Shown here: in pieces, positions 1-8,217 of the stretch
Numbering within the stretch: the stretch's first letter is position 1
Layout: each line of letters begins with the position of its first letter
Assembly (NCBI RefSeq): GCF_900099805.1
Contig: NZ_FNDR01000004.1
Span: forward strand, 1 to 64,000
Reading direction: 5' to 3'
From: Variovorax sp. OV700
Lineage (GTDB): Bacteria; Pseudomonadota; Gammaproteobacteria; Burkholderiales; Burkholderiaceae_C
DNA length: 64,000 bases
Notes under the pieces: generated by a model
What the model was told of the DNA's origin: nothing
What the model saw: the letters and a program-made list of their open reading frames with translations, nothing else
The model's database searches: none
Translations under genes and position numbers: made by a program

Positions 1-244
1 CCTTTAGCGCACACCTCCAAGCGGGTCTGCGATTCGGGTCAGATGCTTCCCGCAGCCTGCGCATCAGGCAAGGGCGGCCTTCGTCGGACTATTACCAACC
101 TTACTTGCGCGCGAGTAGAAAAAGGCCGCTTTCCATTCATCTTCGTTCAACGCAGATCTCTTCTTCCGACGCTTGTCGTCCTCGGGCATTTAAACGCGCG
201 CACCGCTTTCCCGAGGCGACGTGTCGACAACGAAGGAGTTTTGA

Positions 245-1480
245 ATGACGTTGAAAGAACTGGCGTATGTTGCACAATCCCGGCTCCAGTCTCGCCTAAC
301 CTTCCCGGTCAAACGTGGGCATGTTCTCGAACTGCTTGCGGCGGCGGCGGGGTTTCGATCGTGGGCCGCGTTTGATTCGGCCGCACTGCTGGCAGACACA
401 GGAACGGATGGCCGGGCCTTGCAAGCACGAGCGCTGATAGCCGGCCGCGCGATTCAACTCGAGTACTCGACGGCGGATGCCGAGACCACGGCGGCCATGC
501 TGACCGAGCTAATTGGTGAACTGAAGCTGTCATTTGTTGAGTGGCAAACGCTTGCAACCGCGCTGCATGCGCCGCGCCCACCAGGGCACGAGTACCTCGA
601 CGACGAGGACGAACTGACGGACGAGGAGTTGGAGGACAACGATTGGGGTACAGAGCCCCAATCCAGCTCGGGCGGTCACCCGCCGGGCCACGTACCTCTT
701 CCTGCCAGCTCTCCACTCCTCCTCGACAGCCTCGAACGTGCGGTTCAGCTTCGTCCGGCCGACGCGATTGCGCACTTTGCGCTTGCTGCGTATTACCGCT
801 GCGGGCGGCCAAGCCCCTACCTGTATGAGGAATCGCTGAAGGGCCGAAAGCTGTCATCGATCGAGCAGGCCTGGGTCGACGACTACTTGCACGACGCGCC
901 GTTGTACGAAAAGTACATGCAGCACCTTAAGGCTGCGGCGTCGCTGGGTGACCGAACGGCCGCGCTGGAATGTGCGGAGGTGCTGGGCGGCAGAGCGCTG
1001 TACGAGATTGCGGACCAGATGGATGGCCCCGTAGATGCCCGGCGCATGGTAGAAGTTGCCCCCGACGACACGCAGCGAATGAAGTGGCTCCGCGTCGCCG
1101 CTGCCGAGGGCGCAACCGATGCACTGGCCGTGCTGGCCCGGCGCGGTGACGCAGCCGCGCTGGCGCAACTGGCTGCGCGCGGCGACATAGACGCAATTCG
1201 AACACTGGCTACCGAGGCACTGGACTTGGGCAACGCGATGGACGCTTGGCAGTGGCAGCAACTGGCGTTGCTGTATGGGCACGACCTCACCGTTTCGACC
1301 ATGCGGGCCTACCACGATGGTGGCGAGCGAGACGGAGAGTTCTATGACAGCGACTTTGGTGGGGGGCTGTATGCAGCGGGCGACGAAGGCCTTGAGCTGC
1401 CCCGCATCAGCAAATCGCAGATGGCCGATGCGGTGAAGCGAGCAAGGGTCATTTACCAGACGGCCGGAGCGCGGCGCTAA
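245..1480 (+). CDS. Hypothetical protein with acidic linker and helical repeats
   Basis: Function not recognised (411 aa). The first ~55 residues form a leucine-rich helical module ending in a G-F-R-S-W motif. This resembles the small N-terminal 'glyoxalase-related' module found on hypothetical proteins of plasmids and integrative elements. Residues ~113-133 are very acidic (LDDEDELTDEELEDND). The part from ~220 to ~330 is made of Ala/Leu-rich helix pairs that look like Sel1/TPR-type repeats, which would suggest a protein-binding role. No signal peptide or membrane segment is seen. The ATG is preceded by AAGGAG six bases upstream, a good ribosome binding site. The gene converges on the H-NS gene and shares its terminator. 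Confidence 0.72.
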   Translation: MTLKELAYVAQSRLQSRLTFPVKRGHVLELLAAAAGFRSWAAFDSAALLADTGTDGRALQARALIAGRAIQLEYSTADAETTAAMLTELIGELKLSFVEWQTLATALHAPRPPGHEYLDDEDELTDEELEDNDWGTEPQSSSGGHPPGHVPLPASSPLLLDSLERAVQLRPADAIAHFALAAYYRCGRPSPYLYEESLKGRKLSSIEQAWVDDYLHDAPLYEKYMQHLKAAASLGDRTAALECAEVLGGRALYEIADQMDGPVDARRMVEVAPDDTQRMKWLRVAAAEGATDALAVLARRGDAAALAQLAARGDIDAIRTLATEALDLGNAMDAWQWQQLALLYGHDLTVSTMRAYHDGGERDGEFYDSDFGGGLYAAGDEGLELPRISKSQMADAVKRARVIYQTAGARR

Positions 1481-1517
1481 GGCCTAGACCGTCGCCTGCT
1501 TCTAGATTGATTGTGGC

Positions 1518-1554
1518 GAAAGAGAGCCACTCGAATTGCGAGTGGCTCTCTTTC
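1518..1554. terminator. Bidirectional terminator hairpin
   Basis: A perfect 16-bp inverted repeat (1518-1533 and 1539-1554) around a 5-nt loop AATTG. It starts with GAAAGAGAGCC and ends with GGCTCTCTTTC, so each strand has a short A tract before and T tract after the stem. It lies between two convergent genes and overlaps the last base of the H-NS stop codon, as expected for a shared terminator. Confidence 0.82.
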
Positions 1555-1910
1555 TACTTGGCGCGCAGGTCGTCGGCCGACTTGCCGGCGTCGAGCGCCG
1601 CTTTAAACCAGGCAGGACGGGGGCCACGGCCGCTCCATTCGTTGCCTTGGTCATCCTTGAACTTGGGGGCACCGGTTGCAGCAGCTGTTGCCTTCTTGGG
1701 CTTGCCGGTCTTCTTCCCTGCCTCCTTCTTGGTCACGGCAACGCGGCCAAGGGCCTTTCTGAAGCCTAGGTCGGCCGCCGTAAAGCGATACACCGAGATG
1801 GCTTCCTTGATGCGGCTGAGCACGCCGTCAGCCTCCTTTTTGCGCAACTGCTCGGCCTCCTTCTGGAGCTGCTCGATCTGCTTTTGCACTTGGAGGAAAG
1901 TCTTTGCCAT
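1554..1910 (-). CDS. H-NS family nucleoid protein
   Basis: 118-aa H-NS/histone-like DNA-binding protein that would bind and silence AT-rich or foreign DNA in the nucleoid. Residues ~1-45 are a Gln/Glu/Lys-rich coiled coil (VQKQIEQLQKEAEQLRKK) for oligomerisation. The C-terminal end carries the family's DNA-binding motif N-E-W-S-G-R-G-P-R-P-x-W, followed by ALDAGKSADDLRA. A Lys/Ala-rich linker (KKATAAATGAPK) joins them. The frame is open further upstream, but the ATG at 1910 gives the typical MAKTFLQ start and has AAGG just upstream. H-NS proteins are often carried by mobile elements to dampen their own expression, and its place beside phage-type genes fits that. Family call is firm; the role on this element is inferred. 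Confidence 0.9.
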   Translation of the reverse strand: MAKTFLQVQKQIEQLQKEAEQLRKKEADGVLSRIKEAISVYRFTAADLGFRKALGRVAVTKKEAGKKTGKPKKATAAATGAPKFKDDQGNEWSGRGPRPAWFKAALDAGKSADDLRAK

Positions 1911-2091
1911 GAATAAGCCTTGAATTAGATGAAGGCGCGAGCATAAACGCGAAAAGAGAGTAGCTCCTGTCAGAGTGGAACGCCATTTCGACGCGAGACC
2001 CGACTTGCGGCGCAATAGGGCAAAGCGGTGTTCGACATGACAGCTATGTTGTTCCGAGTCGCGGGTGCACTGCCTTCAAACATAATCCGGC

Positions 2092-2619
2092 ATGACCTCG
2101 CTCAACGACACCCCCAGATACAAGCTTAGCTACAACGGCACCCTTCGCACCCAAACGCGAGACCAATTGCTGGCTAGTGAAACCGTACGCGAATGGCAAT
2201 ACGTGCCACACGACCACGACGCGCTCGAAGAGATTGCAGGTCGGCTTGGCTGGGCCGCACGCACCAACACCACCTGGACGTACGGCGCGCTCGTCAAGGA
2301 CGTGACCTTCTGCATTCCTTCAATTAACGAAGGTAAGCCCTATCTCCCGAATATGGACGTGAGCGGTGACACAGTGATCCGCCGAAAAGACCTAGAACTG
2401 GTAGACGAGTTCCTGACCTATCTGAGCTTGCATTCCTACAAGGAGGCGGACCTGATCGCCTCGGCACTTGTGACCGGGCCGGCAGCGGGGAAGCCAAATG
2501 CGGAGTTTCTTCGACTCGCGCGGAAGGTCCGGCGGGCGACACCTCGATTCACCCCTGACACCGAGCTTTGGGCCAGGGAATTACGGCTCAACTACAGCTA
2601 CTTTGCCAACCTCAAGTAG
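2092..2619 (+). CDS. Hypothetical protein, 175 aa
   Basis: Not recognised. A soluble-looking 175-aa protein without signal peptide, membrane segment or clear motif. It has a Tyr/Thr-rich N-terminal part, a central stretch with the sequence GDTVIRRKDLELVDEFL, and a basic C-terminal part (RLARKVRRATPRFTP). It stands alone, with an own promoter region upstream (1911-2091) and a strong hairpin downstream. No clear Shine-Dalgarno sequence precedes the ATG, but codon use is regular and no better start is visible. Confidence 0.6.
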   Translation: MTSLNDTPRYKLSYNGTLRTQTRDQLLASETVREWQYVPHDHDALEEIAGRLGWAARTNTTWTYGALVKDVTFCIPSINEGKPYLPNMDVSGDTVIRRKDLELVDEFLTYLSLHSYKEADLIASALVTGPAAGKPNAEFLRLARKVRRATPRFTPDTELWARELRLNYSYFANLK

Positions 2620-2675
2620 TTGCTCTTTACTGCTCCGATAGGCTCCGAGTTCGCGGAGTCAGTCGGTGCCGACGC

Positions 2676-2712
2676 TCGGGCCTTTCCGTTACCAGGTATC
2701 GGAAAGGCCCGA
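2676..2712. terminator. Hairpin between convergent genes, possible terminator
   Basis: A perfect 13-bp inverted repeat, TCGGGCCTTTCCG (2676-2688) and its complement at 2700-2712, with an 11-nt loop. It lies between convergent genes, where a terminator is expected. No T tract follows on either strand, so intrinsic termination is uncertain. Confidence 0.5.
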
Positions 2713-2803
2713 CGTCGATCTTAGAAGACTAGGCGACGGGAATATCTCGTGGCGTAGCAAGCATGGCACTGCCTAACGGCATTCACCCGCTACGGCAAAC
2801 CGG

Positions 2804-3718
2804 CTAGTCACGAGCACCAACCGCTGAGGTTTCCAGAACAATCCGAGCCCAGGACTCCCATGTGTTCCAGTCGTCGACTCCAACGCGAAGGCGCTTCTCT
2901 GGGTCACGAGAATTCCGACAGGTCAACTCAAGCCCTGCAAGAAGATTCTTCTCACTGAGCGATTTTAAGCTGAAGGCGCCGCGTAGCTGCGCCCGCAGCA
3001 AGACGCCCGGATGCCCTTCTCGGAAGAGATCGACGGAATGCAACGCAAATTCCCGAGTCTGCTCCCACATGGCGATGTCCAGTACTTGTCTCCTAGTTGC
3101 CGTACAGGGCATCTCGGCTTTTTCGTGAGCATCAAGATGCTGACCAATCTGGAACCCACAGATTCTTCCCTCAGCATCGACCATGGTTTCGAGAGCACCG
3201 GCAAGGGTGGATTGGTGAACAGGTTCCACTTCTTCTATGGTCCGCTTGTCTAGGAAAAAAGCCGCATCGATATGCTCCACCGTGATGCGCGACTCGTCGA
3301 AAGGGCCCGGCTCGCCGCACAAAGCAGCAAGATATCGCATCAGCCACACCAATAGGCGGCGGTCCTTCCTAGCGCACTCGTCAATGATTACTCTTAGATG
3401 AGGCGGATCCAACTCGCCAGCGCTACGCAAACCGAGTTGAACCACGACTGGCCCGCCCTGATCGACCAAGGCTCCGAAACTGTATCGATACGCACTAGCT
3501 CCACTGAAATCGAAGCTCGCCGGCTCACCATTGCCGTCGAGCCCTGCGAAGGTGGCGGTGTCCCCCTCCACTTTCATTTTGCAGAAGGGGTAGTTCTCGC
3601 CCAAGGAGCGAACGAGCTCCTTCTCAGAAAGCGGAGCATCGGCGCCCGGGGGAACAAGTTCAATGCGAAACGCGAGACGGCGAATCACGATGAAGTCATT
3701 TGAATAGTTGAAGTTCAT
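2804..3718 (-). CDS. Hypothetical protein, 304 aa
   Basis: Not recognised. A 304-aa soluble protein with no signal peptide or membrane helix. The N-terminal ~110 residues look beta-rich and the C-terminal ~150 residues mixed (LRAQLRGAFSLKSLSEKNL; VGVDDWNTWESWARI). The ATG at 3718 is preceded by GGAATAG, a fair ribosome binding site. It is codirectional with the downstream replication and helicase genes, separated from the replication gene by about 160 bp, so it may belong to the same mobile element. Function cannot be given from the sequence. Confidence 0.6.
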   Translation of the reverse strand: MNFNYSNDFIVIRRLAFRIELVPPGADAPLSEKELVRSLGENYPFCKMKVEGDTATFAGLDGNGEPASFDFSGASAYRYSFGALVDQGGPVVVQLGLRSAGELDPPHLRVIIDECARKDRRLLVWLMRYLAALCGEPGPFDESRITVEHIDAAFFLDKRTIEEVEPVHQSTLAGALETMVDAEGRICGFQIGQHLDAHEKAEMPCTATRRQVLDIAMWEQTREFALHSVDLFREGHPGVLLRAQLRGAFSLKSLSEKNLLAGLELTCRNSRDPEKRLRVGVDDWNTWESWARIVLETSAVGARD

Positions 3719-3876
3719 TTCTATTCCACGAAAAGATTAAGCACTGGTGGTTGTGCGAATTGAAGGAGCAGAGGGCATTCCTCTTCCCACGTATCTGCAG
3801 TTCTGGACGCTCGCCCCGAGGCATCTGCCGCTCGTTTCAAACGACGATCAGAGCTAAAGGATTGAGCCGAGCGCGC

Positions 3877-4959
3877 CTACCGAGCGCGCGACTGGTCAAG
3901 ACCTCGGCGGCCGGCTTTCATGCGCCCCCACAAGTCGCTGCGATCGCAGACTGTCAGCCCGCCGACCAAGGCGTCACGCACAGTTTTCAGGGCCTCCCGC
4001 TGTTCGTCGGCGCTCAATGGGCTGTTGATATCGATGCCAGTACGCTCTAGGACCCGCTGGCGATATTGGCGCCGGGTCGACGGCGCAACGGCAAAGGCGT
4101 TCGCATCGCCAAGTTGCCAAGCACGCATGCGCAGAGCCAGCGCGCCTGGCAGCCCTTCGATGTCGGCGATCACGGGCAAGGGGCGCGCCGTGCCGGCAAC
4201 CCGGTGAAACCAGTCCCAGAGCTGCTCAAACAAGTGCCAGGGGCGGAGTTCGTGGGCAATGACTACCCCTTGGCTCCGCAGCTCCTGCCCCGCAAGGCTA
4301 AGTTCGAAGCGCATCGAGTTCTCGGCGGCGGCCAGCAGATGCGCACGACGCCACACGCTGCGGCTCGGCGGTCGCTTGATGAGTTCGCGGTCCTTGCGAT
4401 AGATCGTGAACGTGCGACGACGCGACCACGAACCGAGGGTTACCGTCTCGTTTTTAATTGCGGCCCAGTCGCCGTCCGCTGTGACGGCCAGGCGCCGCAG
4501 TGCGGCCATTACGGCGGCAGCTTGTTCCCCGCTCTCGCATTTCAGGTGCGCCGCGGCGTCAACGCGAAGCAACTCCATGGCACCGTCAGCCAAGGTGGTT
4601 TCGACCTCACTGTCGATCTCGAGACCCAGGCGCTCCAGAACTTCGTGACCCAGTTCATAGCAAGCGTCATCGAGGTCATAAAGACCGAAAACGTTCTGGC
4701 CGGTCAAGAACTTCGCGACGGATGCCTCGATAACCAAGCTCTGGTTGTCGGCGGGAGACCAGACGTTGGCACGCACACCCGGAAATTTACTGTCGACTGT
4801 GAACCGGGCACCGTGTCGGCGCAGGTTTGGGTTTCCTTCGACCATGTCGACGAGCGGCTCATGCTCGAGTCGAAGGCGGAACTTCACCGTGTCGATCAAC
4901 GATGAGCCGAAGCCATCCGTCTGGTCGTAGAAAACGTTGTCTTTATCTTGAATAGGCAT
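3877..4959 (-). CDS. Phage/plasmid replication protein, II/X (CRI) family
   Basis: 360-aa protein resembling the gene II/X (Phage_CRI) replication initiators of filamentous phages and small rolling-circle plasmids, which nick the double-strand origin and join the new ends. The family's opening block is visible as SLIDTVKFRLRLEHEPL near residue 20, and the length is in the usual 340-420 range. I chose the ATG at 4959 because GGGGG lies just upstream; the frame is open a further 57 codons, but that stretch looks non-coding. It lies downstream of the DUF927 gene, with a 9-bp palindrome between the two. A filamentous-type Rep next to an ICE-type helicase is unusual. The catalytic tyrosines cannot be assigned by eye. 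Confidence 0.72.
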   Translation of the reverse strand: MPIQDKDNVFYDQTDGFGSSLIDTVKFRLRLEHEPLVDMVEGNPNLRRHGARFTVDSKFPGVRANVWSPADNQSLVIEASVAKFLTGQNVFGLYDLDDACYELGHEVLERLGLEIDSEVETTLADGAMELLRVDAAAHLKCESGEQAAAVMAALRRLAVTADGDWAAIKNETVTLGSWSRRRTFTIYRKDRELIKRPPSRSVWRRAHLLAAAENSMRFELSLAGQELRSQGVVIAHELRPWHLFEQLWDWFHRVAGTARPLPVIADIEGLPGALALRMRAWQLGDANAFAVAPSTRRQYRQRVLERTGIDINSPLSADEQREALKTVRDALVGGLTVCDRSDLWGRMKAGRRGLDQSRAR

Positions 4960-5262
4960 AGCAGCCCCCATTCCGCAGGAATCATGTCCATGCGGAGGTA
5001 TTTGGAAGAAAATGGAACCGCCCGAAGGCGTTGAACTAGAGGTTGTTAGCCTCATGGTTCGAAGAATCTGAAGCTCATAGAGCACCATCTGCCTCGAACT
5101 GACACACCTGCCGTTACACCTACACAACAAGAAGGAAGTGATGTAAATGTGGCATGTTGTGGCGTATTACCGGGCCTGGGAAACTTCACAGCCCCTTGCG
5201 GCGACGGCCTTCTCTTTGACGGCTGTTACGGCGTAACGCCGTAACTGGGCAACCGCGCCTGG
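4960..5262. other. Intergenic gap of the replication region
   Basis: 303 bp with no convincing gene, between the replication initiator start and the end of the DUF927 gene. It holds a Shine-Dalgarno-like G run at its left end, a region of mixed composition and, at its right end, the palindrome described separately. It is a plausible place for the rep promoter and for a rolling-circle origin, but no nick-site consensus can be named. Confidence 0.45.
5225..5245. repeat. Palindrome near replication genes, candidate origin or operator
   Basis: GTTACGGCG, loop TAA, CGCCGTAAC: a perfect 9-bp stem with a 3-nt loop. It lies 18 bp beyond the DUF927 stop codon and about 265 bp before the replication initiator. 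It could act as a terminator for the DUF927 gene, an operator, or part of a rolling-circle origin. No T tract follows on the minus strand, which speaks against a simple terminator. Confidence 0.45.
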
Positions 5263-6927
5263 CTAGCCGTCATACCGAATCGATTTGCGGATGGCGTAAA
5301 AGCGTTTGGGCATGTCGCTCTCTGGTGTCCGCACCGAATACATGAGTCCATCCTTGTTGTGCTTGAGCATCCCCGATGCTTTAAGCACGCGCAGAACGTC
5401 CCTCTCCGCGTGGTTCTTCGCGATCTTGCCCAGTGATGACTTGAACACCAGATACAGATCTTCGTCCGCTACCGCGTGCTCGTAGCCCCACAGTCCGTCC
5501 TTCTTGCGATCAACCAGACTCAATGGCGGAAAACGACTCGGGTTTTCATCGATGGAGGCTCGAATCTCCTCGAGGATCTCTTGATCCATCGAACTGAGGC
5601 CACCTCTCGCACGCTCGTTGTGCGCCATGATGACTGTCGCGAACGCGTCTTTGATCTCGTCCACGGTAAGGTCGATGAGTTCATGTCGTCGGGCGAATAT
5701 GAGTGCAAACAGCCATCCCGCATAGCCGTTGAGCATGCGCTTGAGGATGCGATCCTTCGTCTTCACTTTATTTTCCAGCCATGCGCGGATCTTCGGTATC
5801 AAGATTTTGGCGCTCTCGCGAAGCTCATCGTGATTCGTCACGAGAACTTCGACCCACGCGTCCCAAAGCGCCCCATAGAGCGATTCACTGCTCGAAGACA
5901 AATACTCCGCGAACGCCGCCGGCTCCATCGACTCAGGTACATCGTGAAATGCACCATGAGGGCCGTCGACGATGAGCTCGAGAACGCGAGCGCCGATGCC
6001 TGCATCGATGGTTACGTTTCGGCTGCGCACCATCTCGGCGATCGTGCGTTCGTTAGAAGCGATGAGTACGCAATGCAGGGCCTTGCCTTCTATGGCTTGC
6101 TGCGATGCGTGCCCCACCACTCGTTTGCCCGCGTTGCCGTGGTCGAACACCAGGTTGATGAGGTTGCTTGCATCGCTGACCTGGCGAGTCTCCTGAAAGA
6201 AGACGGGCTGGTCCGGCTGGAGGGACATCTGCTGCTGAAGCCCGAGCACGGTGCCAGAAGCAGAGTCGACGGGCCCAGGCCGGATGATCGATTGCACGGC
6301 TTCTTGAATAGCGGTCTTGCCAATCGAACTTTCTCCAACGAGCAAGAGCATCAGCCGCTCGAGTGCCAGCGGTCGAATCAGCAGTGCGGAGAGTGCCGCA
6401 CCCAGAGTGACGATCATGTATGGGTTCTTGGCAAAGTGGGTGCCGATCTCGGCCTTCCACTCTTCAAGATCACCCAGAGGTTCGACGATCTCTGAGTTGA
6501 CGGCGTCTTCAATGACGACGACTGCATCGGGTTCCTCACCGATCCAGTGCGCTTCTCCGCGCCAAACAACCGCCTTGTAGGATTCTCCCTTCCATCGCAC
6601 CACGTGATAACCGGAGGAGGACAGCACCACGGCAGAGCCGCGCACGGCCTTCGCGATCTGGGCTCCGAGCTCCACGTACTCTCTCTTGGTCAAGTCGATC
6701 GGCAAGTTGCTCGCTTGCGACGCCTTGGCGAGGCTATCGATTTTTCCGTTGACCAGCTCAAGGGCATCGAGGAAGTGCCACTTGTTCCCTATTTGGATGG
6801 CGTGTTTGTTAGTGGCATTGCCATTGACATCGATTGCCCGGCGCACAGATTTGATCGCTTGCCGCAGTGCGCCATCTCCGGGCAGCACTTGGTCTTTTTC
6901 AGCGCTCCTCTTTTCGTTCTTTTTCAC
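5263..6927 (-). CDS. DUF927-type ATPase/helicase of mobile elements
   Basis: 554-aa protein of the DUF927 group, helicase-like ATPases coded by phages, satellites and integrative elements. A P-loop GESSIGKT is visible at residues 198-205, followed by the Gln-rich strand block PVFFQETRQ at ~245 and an LIASNER sensor-like motif at ~290, as in the family. The C-terminal ~120 residues may be a DNA-binding tail. The start is GTG at 6927, overlapping the stop of the upstream excisionase-like gene as GTGA, with GGAGGAGG upstream, so the two are translationally coupled. No primase domain is fused to it. It probably supports replication of the element together with the CRI-type initiator downstream; this is inference. 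Confidence 0.75.
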   Translation of the reverse strand: MKKNEKRSAEKDQVLPGDGALRQAIKSVRRAIDVNGNATNKHAIQIGNKWHFLDALELVNGKIDSLAKASQASNLPIDLTKREYVELGAQIAKAVRGSAVVLSSSGYHVVRWKGESYKAVVWRGEAHWIGEEPDAVVVIEDAVNSEIVEPLGDLEEWKAEIGTHFAKNPYMIVTLGAALSALLIRPLALERLMLLLVGESSIGKTAIQEAVQSIIRPGPVDSASGTVLGLQQQMSLQPDQPVFFQETRQVSDASNLINLVFDHGNAGKRVVGHASQQAIEGKALHCVLIASNERTIAEMVRSRNVTIDAGIGARVLELIVDGPHGAFHDVPESMEPAAFAEYLSSSSESLYGALWDAWVEVLVTNHDELRESAKILIPKIRAWLENKVKTKDRILKRMLNGYAGWLFALIFARRHELIDLTVDEIKDAFATVIMAHNERARGGLSSMDQEILEEIRASIDENPSRFPPLSLVDRKKDGLWGYEHAVADEDLYLVFKSSLGKIAKNHAERDVLRVLKASGMLKHNKDGLMYSVRTPESDMPKRFYAIRKSIRYDG

Positions 6928-7136
6928 AGCGCCTCCTCCTTCTTAGAAGCGGAAGCCTTCTGCCCGGCGAGGAAGCCCTCAATCTCAGCGTCGCTGATGC
7001 GCACGCAGCGGGTGCCGACGCGGATGGCGGTCAGATGACCGTCATCGACCAGTTTGCGCGCTGTTCCGAGGGAAATGTTGAGGCGAGCGGCAAGCTGCCG
7101 AAGAGACGACATGGTCGTCAGTGGTTTCGAATTCAT
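6924..7136 (-). CDS. Small excisionase-like helix-turn-helix protein
   Basis: 70-aa DNA-binding protein with the layout of the excisionase/AlpA (MerR-like) group: helix-turn-helix SLRQLAARLNISLGTARKLV at ~10-29, then a wing strand DGHLTAIRVGTRCVRI and the helix SDAEIEGFLA. Such proteins either direct excision of integrated elements or switch on their genes. The ATG has GGAG upstream. The stop codon overlaps the start of the DUF927 gene, forming a two-gene unit. Its upstream region carries a cluster of TGCA-containing repeats that could be its own binding sites. Confidence 0.78.
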   Translation of the reverse strand: MNSKPLTTMSSLRQLAARLNISLGTARKLVDDGHLTAIRVGTRCVRISDAEIEGFLAGQKASASKKEEAL

Positions 7137-7222
7137 GAGTGATCTCCGATGGGTTTAAACAGATCTCAGCCGGGGCGGAGGTGTGTGTTGCGCAACGGGA
7201 TCAATGATCGAAGCAAAGCTCG

Positions 7223-7284
7223 CTTGCAGTTTGCAACCTGCAGGGCGAGTAGCAGCCTGCAAGAATAGAACTTGCAGGTTGCAA
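7223..7284. repeat. TTGCAACCTGCA repeat cluster upstream of excisionase-like gene
   Basis: Two direct copies CTTGCAGTTTGCAA (7223-7236) and CTTGCAGGTTGCAA (7271-7284), 48 bp apart. TTGCAACCTGCA at 7231-7242 is the exact inverse of TGCAGGTTGCAA at 7273-7284, and a further CCTGCAAG lies between. The cluster is 87-148 bp upstream of the excisionase-like start. It looks like an operator or excisionase-type binding array. The binding protein is unknown. Confidence 0.6.
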
Positions 7285-7360
7285 GGCACGAATTTCTCAG
7301 CCTATTTGAAGACGCGCCAATTGACGAGGAAAGGCCCCCGCCCTACCGGCCAACAAGGCC

Positions 7361-7382
7361 CTGAGGAGTTAACCTTCCTCAG
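7361..7382 (-). terminator. Small hairpin over the stop codon, weak terminator candidate
   Basis: CTGAGGA (7361-7367) and TCCTCAG (7376-7382) form a 7-bp stem with an 8-nt loop that spans the stop codon of the minus-strand gene ending at 7369. No T tract follows on the minus strand, so termination here is doubtful. Confidence 0.25.
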
Positions 7383-8217
7383 CTTCGCTACTCGGCTTCG
7401 ACTTGGGATACGCAACGGCGTAGCCACGTAGCGCATCCCTAAGGTAGGTCCGAACGTTGCTGTCACTCATACCGGCGAGGTCGTGAGCTGTGGCTTTCTC
7501 TTCGGCGACGACGGCTTTGACTTCCTCTACGAGCGTGGTGAAGTTGAACGCGCCCTCGCGTAGATAGCGCGGGCGCGCCATCGTCTTCTCAGCGCGATGC
7601 AGAAGGACGAGAACCGCGCCGAGCACTTGAATTGCGCGCTCTTCCTTGCGGCTCGATTTCTCATTCGCGTTCGACTCTCGATTCACCGCGAAGGCGAAAG
7701 AGCCTGTCGCCGTGCTCAACGGCAGCGCCAGAGCACCGCCTATCGGCTCGATCGGCGCGGTGTGCATTTCTTGTCGGACGTCGGTGGCGCCGTCCATCAG
7801 TTCCAGATGCCGTGCTCGCATCAATGCGTTCTTGGCGTTTTTCGCAAGTGTCCATCCGGACTCCGATGCGAACTCAAGCGCGTTGCGCACGGTGACTCGA
7901 CGTGGCAGGGTGTTTGCGCGTGGAATCCATTTGCTGATCCCATATTCGGCCTCGAGCGCCTTCTCGCGCTTGCGGAACTCGAGCTTCTTTCGCTCCCTGT
8001 TTTTCAGCAGCGCAATGACTCCCTTCTCGGGGGCCAGACCCATGGTCAGCAGCGCCGCCTGCCGTAGTGACACGCTCGGCCGTCCGAGCCAATAAACCCA
8101 ACGGGGGGCCTTCAGCCGTTGCGACGGAAGCTTTGCAGATTTTTTGACGGGGGTCAGCTTCTTCTTCGCTTTGAGTGTACGTTGCACAGCGAATGTGCTT
8201 TTTTTGCCAGTTGCCAT
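7369..8217 (-). CDS. Hypothetical lysine-rich protein of the mobile region
   Basis: Not recognised; 282 aa. The first ~40 residues are very basic (KAKKKLTPVKKSAKL), then comes a block WVYWLGRPSVSLRQAALLTM that resembles the 'W...W-L-x-E-A-A' block of many hypothetical proteins on integrative elements. A charged helical stretch (RERKKLEFRKREKALEAEY) follows. A DNA-binding or packaging-type role is possible but not shown. The frame is open upstream of 8217, but that part reads as non-coding; the ATG at 8217 (MATGKKST) is the first plausible start, although no strong Shine-Dalgarno sequence precedes it. It is the last codirectional gene before the chromosomal-type operon at 8776. Confidence 0.58.
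   Translation of the reverse strand: MATGKKSTFAVQRTLKAKKKLTPVKKSAKLPSQRLKAPRWVYWLGRPSVSLRQAALLTMGLAPEKGVIALLKNRERKKLEFRKREKALEAEYGISKWIPRANTLPRRVTVRNALEFASESGWTLAKNAKNALMRARHLELMDGATDVRQEMHTAPIEPIGGALALPLSTATGSFAFAVNRESNANEKSSRKEERAIQVLGAVLVLLHRAEKTMARPRYLREGAFNFTTLVEEVKAVVAEEKATAHDLAGMSDSNVRTYLRDALRGYAVAYPKSKPSSEAEEG

Noticed and set aside
3719..3876. A small gene between the 304-aa hypothetical and the rep gene.
   Set aside because: Short frames here lack ribosome binding sites and coding-like composition.
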